From: Cerrena zonata
Lineage: Eukaryota; Basidiomycota; Agaricomycetes; Polyporales; Cerrenaceae
Reading direction: 5' to 3'
Assembly (NCBI GenBank): GCA_038087015.1
Contig: JASBNA010000015.1
Location: 124,001 to 188,000 of the forward strand
DNA length: 64,000 nucleotides
The notes beneath the pieces were generated by a model. The model did not search any database and was not told the origin of the DNA. It saw nothing but the letters and a program-made list of their open reading frames with translations. Shown here piece by piece: positions 22,837-32,443 of the stretch. Position 1 is the first letter of the stretch. Each line of letters opens with the position of its first letter. The translations under genes and the position numbers were made by a program.

Positions 22837-25800
22837 AACAAAATTTAATCAAAGCTATTAAGTAATTCAAAATAAAAACAAGGGAATATTCTAATCTTTG
22901 ACTGCTATTGTTGGGAACCGAAAAAGTTTTTTTTATTCCTATTGCTTAATGGATTATTAATTCGAAAGGAACTAAGGATTATAACTCTGATAAAGAATTC
23001 GAAGGAATTTGATTCTTATATATAATGATTGCAATGCTAAAATAATAATTGTTCTTCTGCAGAAAGCTTTCGGATATTATTCTGCTTCTTATTTTTGGGA
23101 TGAATACAGATTAGATGAGAAAAAGAAAAAAACAGAAAATAATAAAAAGTTGACAGATATCTAAGGTATCAAGTATCAAGCAATATAAATGATTTCATAA
23201 ACTTACTGACGAAACTTCAGACACCGAAATGAAACAGAAGGAAGGACAACACAAAAAAAAATTAAAATTAAAAATAAAATGAAAGAACAAAAATCAGATT
23301 TAAAGTACAGGGCAAGTATAATGACAGACACGGATGGTGAATTTTGTTGACTCTGATAAGTGGTCAATTGGACAAGGTATCAAAATACTGTTAAAGGATT
23401 GAAATTGATAACTTTTCAAAGAAGGCTTTTCGACTAAATTCGATATACTCGAAAGCTCTATGGATGTATCTTTTGGATTGAATTGCCTTTGATTATGGAA
23501 GTTCAAGCCGTTTTTCTCTTTCAGCTGATCAATACTTGTAATTAATCCTAGATATGAAGAAAAAGAAAAGAAGAAGTAAGCAAGAGAAGCAAGAGAATCG
23601 AAACACTGACAGAAAAAGAAGGAATGAAGAACAACAAAAAAATAAAAAATATCAAAAAAAAAAAAAGAAAGGAAAAAATAGGAAATTAAAAGTTCAGACA
23701 AAAAAAAAAAAAAAAAAAAAGATAATTGAATTATAGAAACAAAATATAATTTTGGACAATTAGATCTGTTAAATTTAGTGAAATGTGTCTCAGGTTCTGT
23801 GTAATTCTTGTATTATTTTTATTCAAGTTCTGACTTGTCTGCTTACCCGTTTATTTCGGTTTCCCCGTTGAATGATGAAGTTTTGCGAATTTATCAGGAC
23901 CAGTTTGGTGACGGGACAGAAGACTTGACAGGACGGAAATTTAGCTGAAGACGAAGTCAAAGATAGTTTGAAGGACGGTATACAATAACACCGAATAGAA
24001 CTAGATGAAAAACGGACACGGACAAAAACAAAGAAAAAAGAAAAAACAACAAATATAAATTAAAAAAAAAAAAAAAAAAAAAAAAGAAAAAGTGTGTGAA
24101 TGACGGAGGGATAGAAATGCTATTAGGAAGAGGCTTGTCACACCACTGGATAGTGAATATTTAAGAGGAGGAGCATCAATTGGGTACAGCAGCCAATCTC
24201 TACCGCTAAAACGAGGCGACCAGGTACAACTGAATAATAAGACAAAAAGTAGGGAAAATCCGAAGTGCACAATTGATAACAGAAATCGGTGGGTATCAAG
24301 AGAATCGACAATTGCACAATTGTAAGTCCAAATATGGGAGAATTGTCGATTCCAAAAACGATTTCAAAACCAAGTTTCAGAAAACGATTCCAAAAATGAA
24401 AAAAAACAAAAAAAAAAAGTATCAAAAACAAGTAAAGTAAAGCAAAACCAGTGTTAAAATCACAACTTGGAATACTAACCCAATTGTTGAAGAAGGGAAA
24501 AACTACAACCAAAACTAAAAAAAAATACCAAAAGCAAGATGTCCAAAAAATCAAAACGAAAAAGTTGGTAGGAGGGAGTGAGAAAGAACGAACCAAACCA
24601 AAAAAAAAAATAAAAAAAAAAAAAAAAAAAAACGAAAAAAAGAAACTGCTGTACCGGGCCAATTCAACAAAACGAAATAAAAAATACAACAAAAAAATAC
24701 AAAAAAAAAAAAAAAAAATTACAAAATAAAAAGGCCAATTATGTAATTCCCAGTACTTAGATAATACTGATCAGAAAAGCATTTCTTGACGGCAATTGAA
24801 CAAGCAAGACAATCTCAACAAAACATGTAGAATCGGAAGCAAAATAAGCATATACTTAATATAGAAACTGTAGAGAAAACTGTAGAGTGTTTTTTGTCTA
24901 TTATTATTTTATGTTTTGTTTGTTCCACCTTGCGTTGTTCTATAGAACAACTTTAGCCAAATAAGCTTTCAATAGGAGATTGTACTTAGCCTGGGGGAAA
25001 GGCGGTAAAAAAAAACAGAATAAAAAGAGAGAGTGAGCGAGAGCGATTTGTAGTAAGAATTACAAATAAGGTGTTTTGCAGATGATCATGAAACTAAACC
25101 CAACCCAACCAAAAGACAAACAAAGAAGTAACAAAAACAAATCGCAGTTTTAACAACAGAAAATGAAAAAATAAGAACAATTCAACTAAGTTTATTGTTT
25201 CGAATAACGCACTCTGCACCATAGCTGGCAAACAGAACAATCAGCAAAACAAACAAGAGAACAAAAAAAAAAAAATAAAAATAAAATAAAAAATAAAAAT
25301 AAACCAAAAATCACCATACAAAAGAAAAAAAAAATACAAATGCAAAAAAAAAAAAAAAAAAAAAAAAATCCCGAGTGACACTCAGCGCAAAACAGTTGGC
25401 ACCACTGAGAAAGCGAGCGAGAGTTTATTGCCACAGTGAAGAAAGCTAAAACTTTAATAATAAAACAATCAAGGATGAGTATGTTGTGAACAATCAAGAT
25501 TAAGCAACAGCGGACTTTGATGGTGGGATGTGTGCTAAGGAAGGCGGGCTGAGATCGGTGGATATACGTAGGATGGATTAATTGGTTTAGCAGACCAATG
25601 CTTCTACTCACGGTTAAATCCAGTCGACGCAGTAGTAGACGGGGATGGGGGTTCACGGTAAGTTACCGTGAGGCCCATTGTATACAGGGGAGGAGACCCA
25701 CCGATTGGAGCTGGGCGATACGCTAAGACTAACTTGCTAAGACACTGGGTCTTAGAAGCTACCCCCTCTTCGGAGCTAAGTGCAAAGCTAAGCGAGCAGA

Positions 25801-27269
25801 ATTGACACCCAAGCACGTGAAAACGTCTTTTTCAGGGGCTGCCAACGATCATAACGCCCTAAAAAGAGATAATTCCGATGCTCTGTCAGGAGTTAGGAGA
25901 AAATATCCCGGAGCTTTCTGTTTTTTTTTTGTTTTTTTTTTTTTTTTGATACTGTCAAGTATACGGTAAGCCCATCTTCCGCTTTACATTTCAGACATTT
26001 TCATCTAATTTTTTTGTGAAATTATTCTTTTATCATTTGTTTCTGTGTTAAATAATTTGTATTCGTATGTTCGGTAATGTATATCTTAAAATTCTGACAT
26101 TTTTTTTCATGTTGTTTCTCTTCTTTTCTTTCCTTGCTTATTCAACGGCTTCTTTGGCATTACTCAGAGCTACCAACTCCAAATTACAAATTTATTACAA
26201 ACTTTAGATCGGAACTCCTTCAGCGATATAGTCATAAAATAACGGTTGGTTATTCTTGTTTTGCCCTTTTGCCCTTTTGTTTTCCTTCTCAGAATATATT
26301 CCGTCATCGTTTTGCCGTCAGTTGCCTATTGTGGTTGTTATGCTTGGAATTCGTTGTAGATCCATTGAATCTCACACCAAATAGCATTTACTTACAATGA
26401 TAATCAAACAAAAAATAATAATCGAATATAGCTAAATAAAAAGAAAAAAAAAAAAAAAAAAAAGTATCTCATGTACCCCTAACCTTAAAAGTAATAAGCT
26501 TTCGGGTAATCGTAGAGTAAACACCCTTCGCAGCAGCGGCCAAGTCGCAAATTTGGTTCGCGACAGTCGTTCTGACTACTTTTTTTTGGTCGATTTCCTG
26601 CTGACTTTGTCTTTTTTTTTTCCTGCTGTTATCTTTTTTTGCGACTTGCTCGAGCCGCTGTCGTCTTTTCGTTCTTCGGCAGTTGCCAGTTGCCGTTTTT
26701 TATTTTTACGCGATGTGGCGCCTCCTACTCGGCCATATCTGTCCCTCTGCTCCCAAAATAATATCCATTTATTTTCTTTTTTTTTTCTTGCAAGCGCATC
26801 CAAAAGGATCAAACTACGAGAACTCCGAATCTCAAGCCAAAACATGCGCTTTTCCAAAACATTCTGCTTGTTGTTTGCGCTTTCACCAAAAAGTAATTCA
26901 ACAAACGAATTATTTTCTATTAGTTACATAAAATAACATAGCTACATTAATAAGTAAAATAAAGTTAAGTCAATCCACACCATCTAAGGGTCTCGTTAAA
27001 GGGAAAACTAATATTTAGGCTACGTACTCCACCCTCAAATTTGTCGATCATCAAGTTGACTCGGTTTTTTCGAAAGCTTAATCTGGGGTGGAAGAGGTTT
27101 TTCATTTGGCCTTTTCAGTGTTTTTCTGTTGCGCATGCCCCCCATTTATTCATTTTTGTAACTCTTCGTATCCGTTGGCTTACGTAAATACATCATTTAA
27201 ACTTCATCGCTTTTACTTACTACATTTAAAATAAATATTTTTGGTTGTGTGTATATATATATTTGTTTT
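22837..27269. other. 4.4-kb upstream region of CZF1
   Basis: No credible protein gene is present; the open stretches are poly-Lys or poly-Phe readings of homopolymers. From about 23,250 to 25,370 the plus strand carries many A-tracts of 8-30 bases (near 23,701, 24,061, 24,600, 24,700 and 25,349) and almost no T-tracts. From 25,900 to 26,800 T-tracts dominate. The even-composition patch at 25,500-25,860 is described separately. Long intergenic regions and long 5' leaders are typical of white-opaque regulator genes in Candida. If transcribed with CZF1, the nearer half would be a U-rich leader. The far end must include part of the CCT6 3' flank. Confidence 0.6.
25654..25755. other. GC-richer patch with perfect inverted repeats
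   Basis: CACGGTAA (25654-25661) and TTACCGTG (25663-25670) form a 17-base palindrome around one G. CTAAGAC (25737-25743) and GTCTTAG (25749-25755) form a 7-bp stem with a five-base loop. The 25,500-25,860 stretch contrasts with homopolymer-rich DNA around it. Nothing in it reads as a known RNA. Confidence 0.35.
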
Positions 27270-27270
27270 G

Positions 27271-27340
27271 TGTGTACGGAGGTATTTGTGTGTACGGAGG
27301 TATTTGTGTGTACGGAGGTATTGTTTGTGTGTACGGAGGT
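27271..27340 (+). repeat. Four-copy telomere-like/Rap1-like micro-array at the CCT6 3' end
   Basis: TGTACGGAGGT occurs at 27273, 27291, 27309 and 27330, with spacings of 18, 18 and 21 bases inside GTGTGTACGGAGGTATTT units. The array ends one base before the CCT6 stop codon region (27342-27344). The core resembles GTGTACGGATG found in telomere repeats of several Candida species (from memory). Confidence 0.9.
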
Positions 27341-27341
27341 G

Positions 27342-29011
27342 TTACATTGGAGGAGCACCCATTGGAGCACCCATTGGAGCACCACCAGGAGGGCCACCAG
27401 CACCTTCTTTCAATGAAGAACGACCAGCCTTTAATAACTCGTCACATAATAATAAGTTAGACGCAATTCCGGTGGCAGAAGAAATGGCATTTCTAATGAC
27501 TCTAAAAGAATCCCAAACCCCTTCAATTGAAGGATCCATTGGTTCACCAGATTTTAGATCCACCCCAACAGTATGACCTTCAGAAATCTCATCTTGACAA
27601 TTACCTAAAGTTTCTAAAGAGTCCAAACCAGCATTCTTGGTTAATGTTTTAGGAACAACTAATAAAGATTCAGCAAAAGCTTTTATACCTGATTTGTTTT
27701 TACCTTTGAAAAATTTAGATCCATTTTGTAATAAATAATTATTACATGACATATAAAAAGCACCTGCTCCTGGTATAACTGATTCATCTTTTAAAACATT
27801 TGAAACGGATCTTAAACCATCTCTTATAGCATCTTTAGTTTGTTGCAAAATATGATTATTCGATCCTTTAATTAATATACTAGCCGATTTTGGTTGTTTA
27901 TTTTCAGTAATATAAGTAAATTTATCTTCACCAATACTATTTTCATAAACTAATCCACTATATCCTAAAATCTCTGGAGTTAAATCATCAACTGAATTTT
28001 GTGCTTCACCTCCAACAATTAATTGTAATCTTTCCATGTTTCTTCTTTTAGCTCTTCTTAAGGCTAAAATATTATTTTTAGCTAAAACATCTAATGACAT
28101 TGGATCAATTCCCTTTTGATTTATGATAACAAAATTTTTATTTGAATTTAATTCACAAACTTGATTCTTTAATTCAATGATTTTTTTCAATTTTTCATCA
28201 ACAAATTTTCTTTCACTAGCAACTAATTTTTCTCTTTGTTCTGCTGATGAATAGAAAAATCCAGAATTAACTTCAGTTTTTTCATATTCTAAACTAACAT
28301 TTAAATTAATACATAAGCGTTTTCTAATCTTCTTGGCATATCTGGATGTCTTGCTCCGTGATCTAATACTAATCCTTTAATTAATTCAGTGTCTTTAACA
28401 TTCCCATATTGCATGGTCATAATTTCAATCATATGTAAATCTAATTTTTTCATATCTTCATCAGATTTAACAGTTAATACTGCATCGGTAACAATAGGTG
28501 CTAATATATCAGTAACATTTGAGTCAACTTTAGTCGATAATGATGATCTTGCTACTTGTAATAAAAATTCTCGGTCAAATTTTTCTGGTTTTGTTTTAAA
28601 TTGATTTAAATAATTTAATGCTTCATCTCTGGCAATATCAAATCCATCAACAATAACTCTTGGGTGAACTCCTTCATCGATAAATCTTTCAGCTTGTTTC
28701 AATAATTCTCCAACAAGTAAAATTACCGTTGTGGTACCATCTCCAGTTATTTCATCTTGGGCAGTGGCTGCTCTAGCAATCATTACCGCAGTTGGATGTT
28801 GGATTTGCATCTCAGTTAATAACACCTTCCCATCTTTGGTCAACTTTAATCCTCCAGATCCATCAACTAAAAGCTTCAATGTACCTTTTGGTCCTAAATT
28901 ACTAGCTAACACTTGTTGTAATCCTTGAGCAGCTGAGATATTCACTTGTAATGCTTGAGCACGTCTTAACGACTCTGCCTTGGGGTTAAGTAATTGAATC
29001 GAAGATGACAT
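27342..29011 (-). CDS. CCT6: Chaperonin CCT subunit zeta (reading frame broken once)
   Basis: One of eight TRiC/CCT subunits that fold actin, tubulin and WD40 proteins in the cytosol. The start [20 protein letters not shown], nucleotide-binding [13 protein letters not shown] and [15 protein letters not shown], and the C-terminal [24 protein letters not shown] region are all Cct6-like. It ends in a Gly/Pro/Met tail, [13 protein letters not shown], that is longer than usual. Near 28,301-28,306 the frame breaks after NAYVLI. Inserting one T in a T3 run gives [15 protein letters not shown], exactly the family sequence, and 556 residues in total. A single missing base in a homopolymer is the simplest cause. 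The downstream half remains fully conserved, arguing against decay. Confidence 0.93.
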
Positions 29012-30257
29012 CCTTATGTTTATTCTTCTCTTTCCAGATTCACTTGAAGGATCTCTCTAGTATTGATACAATGATTGATGGGTCTTCGTCACTTCAATGA
29101 TGAGTGATCTGGTTTGGCCGCTTTTTTTTTCGATTCATTTTTCGTGTTGATTAGTTTTTTTTTTTTTTTTTTTTTTCGCTGTTTTTTTACTGTTAGTGCG
29201 CGTCTGCAAAAAATGGTCTCGTTACCCGGATCTTTGATTGATGCAAAAAGTGAAAACTAAACTTCCTGGTTGCAATTACATTGATGTCAATTGAAGCCAA
29301 TTACATTGATGGCAGTTACATTGATATAGTCACGTTGACATGATTCCAGCTTACTCATTGTAACAAGCCACTAAAAAATCTGAAGAGATTTCACCAGAGG
29401 GAAAAAATTGACTGTTTGGTCAATTTAGTTAGTAAGATGACTACAAATTTTGGCTTCTTTCGGCTGTCTCTGTAAAACCACCCTGGATGTAAGCAGAAGT
29501 ATGGTGTTTAGAGTCATCTTGTTAAGTTTTCAATTTTTTAAAAATTTGCAAAAATTTCAAAAAATTTCATAAACTTTGCAATGGTTACAAGTGTGAGTAA
29601 ATGTATATATGAGTAAATGATACATTTTCTTTTCATATCGGTTTTATTCTCAAGAAATACGAAGAATAATGAGCTGTATTTTAAACGTTCAATTTCTAAA
29701 CTTGCATTTATCGATACTTTGAAACAATTAAGTTTAGCAAATTACTAGAGACTGTCTTTTTGAAATTTTTGCTCAACTGGGTATATGATTTAATGGAGGG
29801 GAAAGACAAAGAGGAAGCAAGTATAAATGAAGAGGAAAGGTTACAGAAATAACGGAATGAATTATGAAACCAAATTTAGTATTGCGTACGTCAATGTATT
29901 TATCTATGGAGCTCAAGCCTGGTGTATCGAGGTGCTTTTTCTCAAATATAGGCAAATCTTCGTAAATTACGTTTGGTATTGAGTATTGGGTCTGCAACTG
30001 AGTATTGGGTCTGGTATTGAGTATTGGGTTTGCAGCTGAGTATTGGGTCTGCAACTTCGTCAATAATCTATTTGTTCAAGGGCCACACAAAAACCGAAAC
30101 AACAAAATTTTACTTCTCAAGTACTTATAGCCACACAATACATGTTCAACAAACACTAGAACCGCTCAAACCAAGCCAGCTGATCGTTTTTGACCTTTTT
30201 GATTCACTTACTCCTACAGTGGAGGAAAAACAAGGCATTTTTCAGCAAACAGTTACA
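29012..30257. other. CCT6 upstream region and degenerate DNA
   Basis: The first 300 bp have T-tracts typical of a promoter. TTACATTGAT occurs three times at 29,276-29,325. A 96-codon open stretch at 29,773-30,063 on the minus strand overlaps the 19-bp repeat and matches nothing I recognise. No other gene is seen. Confidence 0.55.
29975..30056. repeat. 19-bp tandem repeat, four copies
   Basis: GAGTATTGGGT recurs at exactly 29981, 30000, 30019 and 30038, a constant 19-base period, with variation in the linker (tctgcaact / ctggtatt / ttgcagct). It stands 200 bp before a tRNA gene. Confidence 0.85.
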
Positions 30258-30331
30258 GGTCCCTTGGCCCAGTTGGTTAAGGCGTGGTGCTAATAACGCC
30301 AAGATCAGCAGTTCGATCCTGCTAGGGACCA
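30258..30331 (+). tRNA. tRNA-Ile (AAU), copy 1
   Basis: It is a 74-nt cloverleaf without intron. Acceptor GGTCCCT pairs with AGGGACC, with A as discriminator. Anticodon stem TGGTG/CGCCA encloses loop CTAATAA with anticodon AAT at 30292-30294. The T arm contains GTTCGATCC. A T5 run at 30334-30338 serves as Pol III terminator. The sequence is identical to copy 2. Confidence 0.97.
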
Positions 30332-30340
30332 TTCTTTTTG

Positions 30341-30509
30341 TACGTCTCTAACGTCCACGAATCCACCGGCAGTGGTTGGAATTAGATCATTTGGAGAACT
30401 AAGCTTGAAAAGAGAGTTAATCACTTCACTTGAAGTATTAAGTTCATTTTTACTAACTGGGAATGCTTGAGGACCAAATACAAAACTTGGATTTATATAG
30501 TTAAAAATT
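30341..30509 (-). pseudogene. Relic of a GRE2/GRP2-type NADPH-dependent reductase
   Basis: About 55 codons read as a central piece of the short-chain methylglyoxal/ketone reductase family. INPSFVFGPQAF matches the family's INP-x-x-VFGPQ motif, then LNTSSEVINSLF, then GGFVDVRDV, which in the family precedes AKAH. The reading has no Rossmann N-terminus, catalytic Tyr-x3-Lys or C-terminus. It stops within about ten bases of the tRNA-Ile 3' end. On its N-terminal side it runs into A/T homopolymers. The piece has no internal stop, so it is fairly recent or was transferred by rearrangement. Family assignment is by motif only. Confidence 0.7.
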
Positions 30510-32055
30510 TTTTTTTCGTCTTTCTTTTTTTGCAACTTGCACCACACGCTAAAATATCTTACAAGTGGACCAACAACTGAATTAACCTTGCAAGACTGTT
30601 TGTATTGTAAGTATTAACGGGCCCAAGATCAGTGCTAAGGTTTGGTTGTTCTTATTGCTTCTAGGAAAATTGAATTCATGGGATGATCTAGAAAAAATCT
30701 ATGAGATTTAGAACTATTTGGCAGATGTAAAGTCTGGCCTAAAAAGGGTACTGTCGAAGCCTAATCAGCCTCTTTTTCTTCTATAAAGACTGTGTGTTTG
30801 CTGAAGGTGCCCAATGTATGGAGTACTTATATCTGACGTGGCCATTTACAGTTATACAGGAGGGTATAACTACCGTTTCTGGTGCAGATGTGTCTTGCTG
30901 CAAAATAGGAGCATTCTCTATGTACACTCAATATAGTTGACTACTTTATATGCTACACTAAATTATCGGTACAACAATTATCTTTTTAGGTTAATATAGA
31001 GTGTATATTTGCTTTTAACTATTGGGAGAAATATGTCATAATGACAACTCGCAAACAAATCGGATTTTGGGAAAAGTCAAGAATTAAAGATTTTAGAAAA
31101 TTGTAAAAAAATCTAAACCTTTCGATGACGGCAAGTTAAGATTTTTACAGAGCGGTAACTAAGAGACCCAATAGAGAGCAACTGGTTTATATTGATTTTT
31201 CAATGAAAAGCAGAAGTAGATATTAAGGTAAATTCCTGGCCAATCCTTTTGGTTAATGATTAAATTGTAGGCCAATGCCCACAGATAGTTTTCATTTGGC
31301 AATATATATTTAATTTCTAGTTTTTATAATACTGGTGCTAGTTATAATAAAGTTCTTTTCTCTTTAATACTAGCTAAAAGATTAATACATAAATCCACAA
31401 CTCATCGTTAATCATATGTATCTGACTAATACCTTACTGCATGTGTTATGGTCTTCGGTACCGGAAATGGTGTAAGCTAGCTAGACATTCGAGGACGATA
31501 GAGGTCTGATCTACCCCCATAACCCGGTAGACGAATGGGTCGGCTTGGTGAGTTCCATATGCTTCCACCAATGAGAATATGATGGTCCGGAAGCAGGATA
31601 CCCAAACATTCACACATAATTAGTAGAAGAATGAGTCAAAAGCTTGGTCCTACTTCAAAGATATCTCTAGAGCCCAGTAAGTCACGGTTACAAAAGAGGT
31701 AAACCAGCACGGTAGTAATTCTCCCGAGCTTTAAAACAAAACAAAGAGACTATAATAGGCAAGCATGGATTCCATCAGAAGGTCCATTTACATTCACATA
31801 TCGTATTGTATTTTGAACAAGGTTAAACAATCTGAAAAAAGGGCAAAATATACTATTTCGTAATTTATGCAAAAAAAAATCCCCAAACAATTAATTCAAA
31901 AGGCGATATATAATATTGTCTCCATAGAATATGAGAAAACTTATAAGAATCGTAAAAAATGGAAAAAAAAAGAAAATTTTTTAAAACTTAAACCTTTAAA
32001 AAAGCTGAATAATTGCTTATAATTAAAAACCCCAAATTTTCACTTACACAGAAAT
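30510..32055. other. Degenerate region between the two tRNA-Ile genes
   Basis: I see no gene. The stretch is AT-rich with a more even patch at about 31,440-31,700 that contains CGGTACCG. tRNA neighbourhoods in yeasts often hold LTR remnants, but I could not define matching ends or target duplications here. Confidence 0.45.
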
Positions 32056-32129
32056 GGTCCCTTGGCCCAGTTGGTTAAGGCGTGGTGCTAATAACGCCAA
32101 GATCAGCAGTTCGATCCTGCTAGGGACCA
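32056..32129 (+). tRNA. tRNA-Ile (AAU), copy 2
   Basis: Identical over 74 nt to the gene at 30258, anticodon AAT at 32090-32092, and the same 3' flank ATTCTTTTTGT giving a T5 terminator. The 5' flanks differ. Confidence 0.97.
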
Positions 32130-32443
32130 TTCTTTTTGTTTTTGGAGATTTTTCTAATCTCCTCAATTTTTTTTTATAAGCGAGAAAGCCTATCGCCGTT
32201 ATATGTCTATTTTTTTTTGCAGTTTGCTAAGTGCACGCAACCAAGTTCACTACTTACAAAAACTAAACTGATAGATACCTTGAAACGATAATGTCATTAG
32301 TCTATTAAAATAGCATTTGCTGATGGATAAAAGAGATATATAAAACAAAAAAATAAATTATTATGAAGAGCGAACTTCGCTAGAAAATATAAATGCAAAT
32401 TAAGAAAAAAAGGTAGGATGCTTTTATGTACTTGGATTTTCGA
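32130..32443. other. Spacer between tRNA-Ile copy 2 and the FNT gene
   Basis: AT-rich DNA with T-tracts near 32,168 and 32,210. It holds the FNT 3' flank and nothing else I can recognise. Confidence 0.5.

Noticed and set aside
23554..25656. Several open frames rich in Lys or Phe upstream of CZF1
   Set aside because: They are readings of A/T homopolymers on either strand with no homology-like sequence.
26553..26936. 127-codon frame upstream of CCT6/CZF1
   Set aside because: Phe/Leu/Ser-rich translation of T-tracts, with an equally long open frame on the other strand.
28295..28310. Programmed frameshift in CCT6
   Set aside because: No known slippery heptamer or CUU-AGG-C-type site; a missing T in a T run is simpler.
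29773..30063. 96-codon frame on the minus strand
   Set aside because: Its N-terminus is the translated 19-bp repeat (TQYS/NTQ pattern). No recognisable family.
30510..32055. Solo LTR between the tRNA genes
   Set aside because: I could not find matching TG...CA ends, a target-site duplication or a primer-binding site.
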